DNA of 64,000 nucleotides from Mycobacterium syngnathidarum (lineage in GTDB: Bacteria; Actinomycetota; Actinomycetes; Mycobacteriales; Mycobacteriaceae). Positions 17,772-24,872 of the stretch are shown here, piece by piece. Location of the stretch: NCBI RefSeq assembly GCF_001942625.1, contig NZ_MLCL01000011.1, positions 62,001 to 126,000 of the forward strand, in the 5' to 3' direction. The notes under the pieces are model-generated. The model did not search any database. It was not told the origin of the DNA and was given only the letters and a program-made list of their open reading frames with translations. The position numbers and the translations under genes were made by a program. The stretch's first letter is position 1, and each line of letters starts with the position of its first letter.

Positions 17772-17817
17772 ACTTGTCAATACAAGTTTGTTGTTTTTAC
17801 CACCTGTCTATATAAGT
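17772..17817. promoter_or_regulatory. Tandem operator-like dyads before the FAD oxidoreductase gene
   Basis: ACTTGT-CAAT-ACAAGT at 17772-17787 is a perfect 6-bp inverted repeat. A second, imperfect copy, ACCTGT-CTAT-ATAAGT, lies at 17802-17817, with centres 30 bases apart. The AT-rich block between them stands out from the GC-rich surroundings and probably holds the promoter of the oxidoreductase/hydrolase operon. The half-site resembles that before gntR at 13630. Confidence 0.55.
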
Positions 17818-17833
17818 TAATTCTCCATTCACC

Positions 17834-17923
17834 TCACGGCCTCACGATGTCGAAGTTCGGATCGGGCCGGTCCAGCGCTGCCAGCAGCGCCTCGGCATCG
17901 CCGGTGACTTCGAGCCTGCCACT
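17834..17923 (-). pseudogene. 3' stub resembling an alkylsulfatase C-terminus
   Basis: On the minus strand a short open stretch reads GRLEVTGDAEALLAALDRP followed by DPNFDIVRP and a stop at 17834. It resembles the end of the SCP2-like C-terminal domain of alkyl/aryl sulfatases (metallo-beta-lactamase type). The rest of that gene is absent: the imine-reductase gene ends right at the break. It looks like the relic of a gene replaced during insertion of neighbouring genes. The identification rests on a short pattern only. Confidence 0.4.
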
Positions 17924-18793
17924 TCACCGTGACGGCACGGTCACACTTGTCGGAATGATCCGGCTGATCTCGTCGGCCCCGTGCCCGGCGCCGACAGCGG
18001 CGTCCACATAACCCCGGAACGCTTCCAGTGCGCCGGCATCCAACCCGGCCGCAGCCGACGCCGCGATCAGGTGCCGAACCGAGGCCGCCGCCGAGGACAC
18101 CGACGCATTGACGTCGCCGTGCCGATCGGCCTCGACGCGTTCGGCGATCTCACCGAAGATCGGCGGCAGGATGGCGGCGATGTTGTGCGCATGCGGCAGC
18201 AGCTCGGTGGGTGCGATGCCGTGCGCGGCGGCCACCGCCAGTGCGTGCAGGAACCCGCTGACCGCGGTCCAGAACACATCGAGCAGGGCCATGTCGAATG
18301 CCGCGGCGCGGCCCACATCCGCGCCGACCCAGCTGACCGCCGCGAGCGCACCGAAGACCTCCCGGTGGGCGTCGAAGAGATCCCGCGGCCCGGCGAAAAG
18401 AATGCTGGCACTGGTGGTTCCGATGGTGTCGGTCGGCGTCATGATGGCCCCGTCCAGATACCGTCCGCCGAGGGCGGCCACCAGTTCCTCGGTGCGGTGC
18501 GCCGAATCGGGGATGTCGGAGGACAGCCCCACCACCACACGCCCGGAGATCGCGGCGCCGGCGGCTTCCAGGACCGCGTCCACCGCGGCCTGGTCGACGA
18601 CGTTGACCAGGATGAGGTCACTGGCGGCAGCCGCGTCGGCTGGAGTGTCGGCCCACACTGCACCGCGGGCGCGCAGTGCGTCGGCCTTGGCCGGCGTCCG
18701 GTTCCACACGGTGGTACGAAGTTTCGCGGCCACCAGGGCGCCCGCGAGCGCCTGCCCCATCGGTCCGAGACCGAGCACGGTGACGGCGGTCAT
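17924..18793 (-). CDS. Imine-reductase-like NAD(P) dehydrogenase, copy 1
   Basis: A 289-residue protein of the 6-phosphogluconate dehydrogenase/imine reductase superfamily. The Rossmann motif GLGPMG is at residues 8-13, the NADP-type NRT motif at 31-33, and DGAIMTPTDTIG aligns with the DGAIM block of imine reductases. A helical C-terminal domain (FDMALLDVFWTAVSGFLHA) forms the family's domain-swapped dimer. The ATG overlaps the stop of copy 2 (ATGA), so both are translated together. The likely chemistry is NADPH-dependent reduction of cyclic imines or reductive amination; the physiological substrate is unknown. Confidence 0.85.
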   Translation of the reverse strand: MTAVTVLGLGPMGQALAGALVAAKLRTTVWNRTPAKADALRARGAVWADTPADAAAASDLILVNVVDQAAVDAVLEAAGAAISGRVVVGLSSDIPDSAHRTEELVAALGGRYLDGAIMTPTDTIGTTSASILFAGPRDLFDAHREVFGALAAVSWVGADVGRAAAFDMALLDVFWTAVSGFLHALAVAAAHGIAPTELLPHAHNIAAILPPIFGEIAERVEADRHGDVNASVSSAAASVRHLIAASAAAGLDAGALEAFRGYVDAAVGAGHGADEISRIIPTSVTVPSR

Positions 18794-19665
18794 GCGGCCG
18801 CTCCGTTCTTGATGCTCTCGATGATGCGGGCGAAGCCGTCGTTGCCGTGGCCCGCGTCGATCTGCCGATGGATCAGCCGTTGCACCATGTCGACGACTTC
18901 GGTGCCGATGCCCTGTTCCCGGCTGGCGTTGACGATGTCGGTCAGATCGGAGAAGTACAAGCTCTGCTGGCCGGGCACGGAGTAGTCGCCACCGTCGATG
19001 ACGGTCGCGTATTCGGCGATCGCAGGCATGACGGCCGGCAGCCACGCGGCGGTGCGCGCGGCGAACTCTTTCGCGGAAACGCCGGCAGCGCCGACCATGG
19101 CGGCGCCGTGGGCGAATCCCGCGAACATCACATACATGGCCGACAGCAGCGCGAGGTCGTACAGCGACGCCAGGCCGGCATCGTCCCCGAAGTACTCAGT
19201 GCTGCCCCACAGTTCGAAGAGTTCGCGGTGCTCCTCGAACATGGCGGCCGAACCGCTGTAGAGGATCGCCGACTGCGGCGTCGCGATCATCTCCGGCGTC
19301 GCCATGATGCCGCCGTCGAGATATTCGGCGCCGTGGTCGGCGGCCCACCGAGCCAGTTCCCGTGCCCCGTTGGGTGACGTCGTGGTCAGGTTGACCAGGC
19401 GGCGGCCGGCCAGTCGGCGCGCCACGGGGTCGAGAACCTCGTGCACCGACGCCTGGTCGAGCAGGCAGACCACGATCAGGTCGGCGTCGAGAGCCTCGGC
19501 CCGATCGGCCGTCGCGGTGGCGCCCTCCTCGACGAGTGCGGCAGCGCGCGTCGCGGTGCGGTTCCAGACCATGGTCGGGTGCCCTGCCCTCAGAGCGGCA
19601 CGGGCCAGAACTGAGCCCATCTCACCGAGACCGAGAAAACTGACCGAATGGTGTGTGGTTGTCAT
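18790..19665 (-). CDS. Imine-reductase-like NAD(P) dehydrogenase, copy 2
   Basis: A 291-residue paralogue of the downstream gene. GLGEMG is at residues 12-17, WNRT near residue 34, then DGGIMATPEMIATP and YDLALLSAMYVMFAGFAHG in the dimer domain. The second copy is closer to characterised bacterial imine reductases in these blocks than the first. It is the promoter-proximal gene of the pair and is divergent from an HxlR regulator, with a 27-bp nested dyad between them. Tandem copies suggest a heteromer or two related substrates, but this is inference. Confidence 0.87.
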   Translation of the reverse strand: MTTTHHSVSFLGLGEMGSVLARAALRAGHPTMVWNRTATRAAALVEEGATATADRAEALDADLIVVCLLDQASVHEVLDPVARRLAGRRLVNLTTTSPNGARELARWAADHGAEYLDGGIMATPEMIATPQSAILYSGSAAMFEEHRELFELWGSTEYFGDDAGLASLYDLALLSAMYVMFAGFAHGAAMVGAAGVSAKEFAARTAAWLPAVMPAIAEYATVIDGGDYSVPGQQSLYFSDLTDIVNASREQGIGTEVVDMVQRLIHRQIDAGHGNDGFARIIESIKNGAAA

Positions 19666-19699
19666 GCCATCATCGTGGGAGAGGCACTGACCAACCGAC

Positions 19700-19726
19700 A
19701 AGTACCCACTAATAAGTGCGATACTT
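19700..19726. promoter_or_regulatory. Nested dyad between imine-reductase genes and hxlR
   Basis: An outer repeat AAGTA/TACTT encloses the perfect inner palindrome CACT-AATA-AGTG. The 27-bp element sits in the 103-base divergent region and is the obvious candidate operator for the HxlR-type regulator, controlling both directions. Confidence 0.55.
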
Positions 19727-19768
19727 ACCTTTTCGAAACTATTGGCCCTGAACTGCAAGGATTCTCGC

Positions 19769-20107
19769 ATGACCCAGCTGGGCAAGTACACCTGCGGCCT
19801 CGATGCGGCGTTCGCCGTGGTGGACGGGAAATGGAAACCACTCATCCTCTGGGAGCTGCAAGGGGGGCCGAAACGCTTCAACGCGCTGCATCGCAGCCTG
19901 CCCGGGGTGTCACAGAAGATGCTGACCCAGCACCTCAAGGAGCTTCAGCGGCACGGCGTGGTCCATCGGGAGAGCTACCACGAAGTGCCGCCGCGGGTGG
20001 AGTACTCCATGACCCCGGCCGGCGAGGAGCTACTCGATGCCCTTGAGCCGCTGGGAAACTGGGCCACCAGGCACATCACACTGATCTGCGCGGGCGAAGC
20101 CGGCTAG
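19769..20107 (+). CDS. HxlR-family winged-helix regulator
   Basis: A 112-residue MarR-like HxlR regulator. It has an N-terminal Cys in KYTCGLDAAFAVVDGKWK, the family block KWKPLILWEL, a recognition region GVSQKMLTQHLKELQRHG and the wing VPPRVEYSMTPAG. Many family members sense electrophiles or oxidants through that N-terminal cysteine. I chose the ATG at 19769, immediately before the conserved part. It is divergent from the two imine-reductase genes and probably controls them. Confidence 0.9.
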   Translation: MTQLGKYTCGLDAAFAVVDGKWKPLILWELQGGPKRFNALHRSLPGVSQKMLTQHLKELQRHGVVHRESYHEVPPRVEYSMTPAGEELLDALEPLGNWATRHITLICAGEAG

Positions 20108-20115
20108 CGGTTTCG

Positions 20116-20616
20116 TCAGGGCCGGTCCAGCGTGTGCAGGCTGACATCGGACAGCACGCCCGCGGTGATCTGTGCCGTCATGTACGTGCAATAGGGCTGG
20201 TGTCGACGGTCGGTCGGCGATCCCGGATTCAGCAGGCGCAGACCGGTTTTCGCGGTGGTATCCCACGGGATGTGACTGTGCCCGAAGACCAGGACGTCGG
20301 TGCCGGGATAGTCCCGGGCCATCCGGGCCTCCCGGCCGGTGGCCGCACCGGCCTCGTGGACAACGGTGAACCGCAGACCGTCCAAGGTGACGTCGGCCCG
20401 CTCGGGCAGCCGCCTGCGCAGTTCGGCCCCGTCATTGTTGCCCCAACAGCCGACCAGGTGCGCGGCACGCGAGCTGAGCGCGTCGAGCAGGGCGGGCTCG
20501 ACCCAATCACCGGCGTGGACAACGACATCGGCCTGATCCACCTGATCCCAGACCTCGGCCGGCAGATCCTTGGCGCGCTTGGGTACATGGGTGTCGGCGA
20601 TGAGAAGCAGCCGCAT
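20116..20616 (-). CDS. YfcE/MJ0936-type metallophosphoesterase
   Basis: A 166-residue calcineurin-like phosphoesterase with all metal-binding motifs: DTH near residue 8, GDW near 37, GNND near 59, HEAG near 90 and GHSH near 113. Relatives hydrolyse phosphodiesters with Mn or Ni in vitro; the cellular substrate is unknown. It is convergent with hxlR, with eight bases between the stops. Confidence 0.85.
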   Translation of the reverse strand: MRLLLIADTHVPKRAKDLPAEVWDQVDQADVVVHAGDWVEPALLDALSSRAAHLVGCWGNNDGAELRRRLPERADVTLDGLRFTVVHEAGAATGREARMARDYPGTDVLVFGHSHIPWDTTAKTGLRLLNPGSPTDRRHQPYCTYMTAQITAGVLSDVSLHTLDRP

Positions 20617-20709
20617 CCAGCCGAGCCTACGTGACCGATACCGACGAGCCGCGGAAGCGCATCGGCGGGTTCGGCCGCCCCGCGCCGTGAGACCGCTTAC
20701 ACTCCGACC

Positions 20710-21066
20710 ATGGATCTACTACGCAATGTAGTTGTTTATGCGCATCTCCTCGGTTTCGCGGCCATGGTCGGCTCCTGGGTCGCCGAGGCCGCGGCCCGGC
20801 GCTTCCTGATCACCCCCGTCATGACCTACGGCATGACACTGTCACTCATCACCGGCCTGGCCCTGGCCGCGCCCTGGCCGGCCGGCATCGTCTTGAACTA
20901 CCCCAAGATCGGCACCAAGCTGGTCATTCTCGTGGCACTCGGCGCGGTGCTGGGCATCGGCACCGTGAGGCAGCGTCGCGCCGGCGGCCAACCGGTGATG
21001 CCGCTGTTCATCGCAGCCGGGGTGTTACCCCTGCTCGCGTCCGCGATCGCGGTCCTCTGGAACTGA
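20710..21066 (+). CDS. Small integral membrane protein, unknown
   Basis: A 118-residue protein with about four hydrophobic segments (beginning NVVVYAHLLGFAAMVGSWVA, ending PLLASAIAVLWN) and short basic loops such as RQRRAGG. I do not recognise a family with confidence; similar short four-helix proteins are common in mycobacteria. It stands alone on the plus strand between the phosphoesterase gene and the palindrome region, and codon use is typical of the genome. Confidence 0.65.
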   Translation: MDLLRNVVVYAHLLGFAAMVGSWVAEAAARRFLITPVMTYGMTLSLITGLALAAPWPAGIVLNYPKIGTKLVILVALGAVLGIGTVRQRRAGGQPVMPLFIAAGVLPLLASAIAVLWN

Positions 21067-21339
21067 GGCCCGGCTCGAACCTGAGCTGAACCTGAGACGT
21101 TCCCGTAAAGTTAACTGGCAAACCACAATTGTCGGCAGGTACGGGAACGATGGGTCACAGACACGCCATGGCAACCGCCAAGGTCATGCGCACGGCGGCA
21201 TTCACCGGATGCCCTTCACCAGACAGCGACACCCGGGTGCGGGCGCGGACGCGTCCCGCGGCCTCCGCGCGTCAAACTCACCACGGCGTGTTCGAGCAGC
21301 CGCGGCAGCGCCGCTACACCGGCCAGCTGAAGAATTCGA

Positions 21340-21371
21340 CATCCACGGTGACCGGCCGGTCACCGTGGATG
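21340..21371. repeat. 32-bp perfect palindrome
   Basis: The 16-base half CATCCACGGTGACCGG is followed directly by its exact reverse complement. The last three bases of the palindrome are the ATG of the small gene at 21369, and by symmetry the other edge gives an ATG on the minus strand. No loop separates the arms, so it is more like a protein-binding site or cruciform than a terminator. I saw no second copy in the window. Confidence 0.9.
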
Positions 21372-21581
21372 AACGATCGCGTCACCGTGCTGCGCGGGTT
21401 CCTGGCCGAGTTGCACGGGCTGCACCTGCCGCCAGAACTCGCCCGGGTCCAGGTGGCCGGCCACATCGAGCTCTTGGTCTCCGTGCTGCGGCTGAACCGC
21501 CAGACCGCGCGCCAGTTCGTCACCGACGACGTACTGCGCGAGATGGCGCTCGACATCGCGACAGCAGTCGCCTCCGAGTAG
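21369..21581 (+). CDS. Small hypothetical protein
   Basis: A 70-residue predicted protein starting RVTVLRGFLAELHGL after the first three residues, and largely helical. The codons from 21369 are strongly G/C-ended like real genes here, whereas the in-frame extension upstream to an ATG at 21150 is not, so I start it at 21369. No family is recognised. The start codon forms the right edge of a 32-bp palindrome. A bidirectional terminator follows 55 bases after the stop. Confidence 0.45.
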   Translation: MNDRVTVLRGFLAELHGLHLPPELARVQVAGHIELLVSVLRLNRQTARQFVTDDVLREMALDIATAVASE

Positions 21582-21635
21582 GCCGCGTTTGGGCCTCGAT
21601 GCGCCCAAATCACAGCCCTGGCGTCGATCTCGAGA

Positions 21636-21678
21636 GAAAAATCGAGGCGCGGTCTTGTCGACCACGCCTCGATTTTTT
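21636..21678. terminator. Bidirectional terminator
   Basis: An AAAAATCGAGGCG arm (21637-21649) pairs with CGCCTCGATTTTT (21665-21677). The minus-strand transcript of tRNA-Arg and the plus-strand transcript of the small gene would both end in a GC stem plus U tract. Confidence 0.85.
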
Positions 21679-21682
21679 CGAG

Positions 21683-21755
21683 TGCGCCCGAAGGGATTCG
21701 AACCCCTAACCTTCTGATCCGTAGTCAGATGCTCTATCCGTTGAGCTACGGGCGC
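21683..21755 (-). tRNA. tRNA-Arg, anticodon ACG
   Basis: A 73-nt cloverleaf with acceptor GCGCCCG/CGGGCGC, anticodon loop CTACGGA (ACG) and T arm AGGGG-TTCGAAT-CCCTT. Its A34 is the known substrate of TadA, whose gene lies at 4539-5003. A terminator follows within five bases. Confidence 0.97.
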
Positions 21756-21795
21756 TTGGCGTTATTCAGTTGTGTGGTTGACAAGTCAACCGTGG

Positions 21796-21884
21796 CGGAG
21801 GCGAGAGGATTTGAACCTCCGGTCCCCGGTAAGGGGGACAACTCATTAGCAGTGAGTCCCATTCGGCCGCTCTGGCACGCCTCC
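21796..21884 (-). tRNA. tRNA-Ser, anticodon GCT
   Basis: An 89-nt type II tRNA with acceptor GGAGGCG/CGCCTCC, anticodon loop CTGCTAA (GCT) and a long variable arm with a GTCCCC/GGGGAC stem. It lies 40 bases upstream of tRNA-Arg(ACG) on the same strand and probably shares its transcript and terminator. Confidence 0.97.
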
Positions 21885-21972
21885 TTTGAACTTCTGTGAG
21901 GGTACCGGACTCCGTCCTGTCGCCCGAAACCGCCGAGGGCACACAGTACACAGCCTCCCCTATTCTGGCCAA

Positions 21973-23043
21973 GTGAGTATCCGTCTGCGCCCGGAAATGG
22001 CCGACCTTCCGGCGTATACACCAGGCAAAACAGTTCCGGGCGCAATCAAGATCGCGAGCAACGAAACCGTGTTCGGACCGCTTCCCAGCGTGCGTGAGGC
22101 GATCCTGAAAGCCACCGAGAACATCAACCGTTACCCCGACAACGGCTACCTTGACCTGCGCGAACATCTGGCCAAGCATGTCGGGTTCGCGCCCGAGAAC
22201 ATCGCCGTGGGCTGCGGTTCGGTGAGCCTGTGCCAGCAGTTGATACAAATCACATCCGCGGCCGGCGACGAAGTCATGTACGGATGGCGCAGTTTCGAGA
22301 TCTATCCGCTGCAGATCCGCACCGCGGGCGCGACGGGGGTCGCAGTCCCGCTGCGTGACGAGACTCACGATCTCGACGCGATGCTCGCGGCGATCACCGA
22401 CCGCACCCGGCTGATCTTCGTCTGCAACCCCAACAACCCGACTTCCACCGTGGTCGAGCCTGAGGCGTTGGCCCGGTTCGTGGCGGCGGTGCCCGACGAC
22501 ATCCTGATCGTGCTCGACGAGGCCTACGTGGAGTACATCCGGGACGGCTTGGTGCCCGACAGCCTCGGGCTGGTCCGCTCGCACCGGAATGTGGTTGTTC
22601 TGCGCACCTTCTCGAAGGCCTACGGGCTGGCCGGCCTGCGCGTCGGGTACGCCGTCGCCGATCCGGAGATCGTCACCGCGCTGGGCAAGGTCTACGTGCC
22701 GTTCAGCGCGACCAGCGTGTCGCAGGCCGCGGCCATCGCCAGCCTGGAGGCCGCCGACGAGCTGATGGCCCGCACCGACGCCGTCGTCGCCGAGCGCGTT
22801 CGCGTCAGCGCCGCCCTGCGCGCGGCCGGCTATCGGCTGCCGCCCTCGCAGGCCAACTTCGTCTGGCTGCCGTTGGCCGAACGCACCTTGGACTTCGTGG
22901 CCAGGGCCGCCGACAGCCGCATCATCGTGCGCCCGTACGGTGAGGACGGCGTGCGGGTCACCATCGGGGCCCCGCACGAGAACGACGCCTTCCTAAGCTT
23001 TGCCACCGAGTACGCCCAGCACTGGAATGGAGATAACGAGTGA
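21973..23043 (+). CDS. hisC2: Aromatic/histidinol-phosphate aminotransferase HisC2 (Pat)
   Basis: A 356-residue class I/II PLP aminotransferase. The segment RTFSKAYGLAGLRVGYA carries the Schiff-base Lys; PNNPT and DEAYVEY supply cofactor contacts. The N-terminus (SIRLRPEMADLPAYTPGK) and the gene order match Rv3772, an aromatic aminotransferase of the HisC fold thought to act in phenylalanine or tyrosine metabolism. I chose the GTG at 21973 because an upstream frame would run through the tRNA-Ser gene. The stop overlaps the next start (GTGA). Confidence 0.92.
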   Translation: MSIRLRPEMADLPAYTPGKTVPGAIKIASNETVFGPLPSVREAILKATENINRYPDNGYLDLREHLAKHVGFAPENIAVGCGSVSLCQQLIQITSAAGDEVMYGWRSFEIYPLQIRTAGATGVAVPLRDETHDLDAMLAAITDRTRLIFVCNPNNPTSTVVEPEALARFVAAVPDDILIVLDEAYVEYIRDGLVPDSLGLVRSHRNVVVLRTFSKAYGLAGLRVGYAVADPEIVTALGKVYVPFSATSVSQAAAIASLEAADELMARTDAVVAERVRVSAALRAAGYRLPPSQANFVWLPLAERTLDFVARAADSRIIVRPYGEDGVRVTIGAPHENDAFLSFATEYAQHWNGDNE

Positions 23044-23501
23044 GCGACGCACGCGGCACGTTCGACGGGTTCGTCAGCCGTGACGGGCAGATCCCCGACA
23101 CCGAACTCGACGCATTCTGGGCACTGCTGCGGCCGGCCAGCATCGACTTCATGCTCGGTGAGTGGAAGGGCGGCGAATTCCAGACCGGGCACAAGGCCAA
23201 CGGATTCATGAAGCGGCTCAACTGGTTCGGCAAGACGTTCCACTCAGCGGCCGATGCCAAGCCGCTGGTGTGTCTGGACGCCGACGGCAACAAGTTCTCC
23301 AACACCGAGGCGATGAAGGGCGAGGCCAGCCTGTGGCTGGAGGAGTTCCGCGGCGAGGTGACCGCGACGATGGTCTACGACGGCGCACCGGTGCACGATC
23401 ACTTCAAAGTGGTCGACGACCACACCGTGGTGGGCATCATGAACGGCAAGGGCGCGGTGGTTGACGGCCGCTACCTGTACTTCTACCTGCAGCGCGTCTA
23501 G
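23040..23501 (+). CDS. GXWXG / DUF4334 domain protein
   Basis: A 153-residue soluble protein with the GEWKGGEF box of the GXWXG domain near residue 40, followed by a DUF4334-type C-terminal half (KGEASLWLEEFRGEVTATMV, GRYLYFYLQRV). The beta-rich fold suggests small-ligand binding, but no activity is established. It starts inside the hisC2 stop, so the genes are coupled. The last four bases overlap the convergent neighbour. Confidence 0.82.
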   Translation: MSDARGTFDGFVSRDGQIPDTELDAFWALLRPASIDFMLGEWKGGEFQTGHKANGFMKRLNWFGKTFHSAADAKPLVCLDADGNKFSNTEAMKGEASLWLEEFRGEVTATMVYDGAPVHDHFKVVDDHTVVGIMNGKGAVVDGRYLYFYLQRV

Positions 23502-24037
23502 GGGCGTCGCCCGGTAAAAGCCAGCAATCGGTCGAGTGCCGGTGCGTCGTCAGCGACCGCAACCGGATCGTCGAAACCTGCACGCACCCGCCCCTCCGGA
23601 GTGAGCACCGCGCGGGACCATTCCAGGATCTGTTCGGGCGCCTCGTCCGATACCTCGACGCGCTGCCCCGTCGCCTCGGCGTAATCCCAGGCGTGCACCA
23701 GGAATTCGAGCGACAGGATCTGTGTCATCACCGCCGCGGGCATCTCTCCTGCCCCGAACGGCACCGTGCCGTCCACCCCGCGCCGACGCCATGCCGCCAC
23801 TGCCGGCCGCGCCGCCCCCAGCACCTGATCCTCGACCGAGGCGTCGGGCTCGCGGTCTGGAATCTGCCCACCCGCCGCCGAGCCGATCAAGGTGATCGAG
23901 TTCAGGAGATGGTCCGTCAGCCCCGCCACGTCGAACTCTCGACATGGTGTCGGACGAGTGAGATCGTCGGCGGTGATACCGCGCAGCACGCGTTGCAGCA
24001 CGTCGAGGGTGGCCTCGGCACTTTCGAGTTCGTCCAT
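23498..24037 (-). CDS. TIGR03086-type DinB/maleylpyruvate-isomerase-like protein (Rv3773c-like)
   Basis: A 179-residue four-helix protein of the actinobacterial TIGR03086 family: RPTPCREFDVAGLTDHLL carries one conserved His, and LEFLVHAWDYAEATG carries the second with the family's HxWD pattern. These are metal-binding folds related to mycothiol-dependent isomerases and transferases; the reaction is unknown. I chose the ATG at 24037. A longer frame through 24058 is possible but would overlap the divergent echA21 start. Confidence 0.82.
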   Translation of the reverse strand: MDELESAEATLDVLQRVLRGITADDLTRPTPCREFDVAGLTDHLLNSITLIGSAAGGQIPDREPDASVEDQVLGAARPAVAAWRRRGVDGTVPFGAGEMPAAVMTQILSLEFLVHAWDYAEATGQRVEVSDEAPEQILEWSRAVLTPEGRVRAGFDDPVAVADDAPALDRLLAFTGRRP

Positions 24038-24056
24038 AGTCGGTAGTGTCCACCCC

Positions 24057-24872
24057 ATGACCGACACGTACGAGTCCGCATCCGTCGACATCAAGGACCA
24101 CGTCGCCCAGGTGACGCTGCTCGGTCCCGGCAAGGGCAACGCGATGGGCCCGGCGTTCTGGGCCGAGATGCCCGACGTGTTCGGCACTCTGGACGCCGAC
24201 CCCGAGGTGCGCGCGATCGTGCTGACCGGCTCGGGCAAGAACTTCAGCTACGGGTTGGACCTGCCGGCCATGGGCGCCGAGATGCCCGGGCTCGACGCCG
24301 GCGCCGGTGACCGTGCCGCGTTCCACAAGCGCCTGATGAAGATGCAGGGCGCCATCACCGCCGTCGCCGACTGCCGTACCCCGACCATCGCCTCGATCCA
24401 CGGCTGGTGCATCGGCGGAGGCGTGGATCTGATCAGCGCCGTGGACATCCGCTACGCGAGCACCGACGCGAAGTTCTCGGTGCGCGAGACCAAGCTGGCC
24501 ATCGTCGCCGACGTGGGCAGCCTGGCCCGGCTGCCGCTGATCCTGTCCGACGGACACCTGCGCGAGCTCGTGTTGACGGGTAAGGACATCGATGCGGCAC
24601 GGGCCGAGCGCATCGGTCTGGTCAACGACGTGTACGCCGACGCCGACGCTTCATTGGCGGCCGCACACGCCACGGCCGCCGAGATCGCCGCCAACCCGCC
24701 GCTGACCGTCGCCGGGGTCAAAGACGTGCTCGACCAACAGCGCACCGCCAGGGTGGCCGAGAGCCTGCGCTACGTGGCCGCATGGAATTCGGCCTTCCTG
24801 CCGTCGAAGGATCTGGCCGAGGCGGTCACCGCGATGTTCCAGAAGCGCCCGCCGCAGTTCACCGGGGAATAG
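24057..24872 (+). CDS. echA21: Enoyl-CoA hydratase/isomerase EchA21
   Basis: A 271-residue crotonase-fold protein acting on enoyl-CoA intermediates of fatty-acid oxidation. The oxyanion-hole blocks are present: GSGKNFSYGLDL near residue 60 and IHGWCIGGGVDLISAVDIR near residue 115. A glutamate in VRETKLAIVADVGSLARLP aligns with catalytic positions of the dienoyl-CoA isomerase-like subgroup. Gene order matches Rv3774. It is divergent from the TIGR03086 gene and overlaps the convergent epimerase by 14 bases. Confidence 0.88.
   Translation: MTDTYESASVDIKDHVAQVTLLGPGKGNAMGPAFWAEMPDVFGTLDADPEVRAIVLTGSGKNFSYGLDLPAMGAEMPGLDAGAGDRAAFHKRLMKMQGAITAVADCRTPTIASIHGWCIGGGVDLISAVDIRYASTDAKFSVRETKLAIVADVGSLARLPLILSDGHLRELVLTGKDIDAARAERIGLVNDVYADADASLAAAHATAAEIAANPPLTVAGVKDVLDQQRTARVAESLRYVAAWNSAFLPSKDLAEAVTAMFQKRPPQFTGE

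Noticed and set aside
21209..21709. Alternative 166-codon plus-strand frame across the palindrome
   Set aside because: It runs through the bidirectional terminator and into tRNA-Arg, and its residues are Arg/Ala-rich like a shadow frame.
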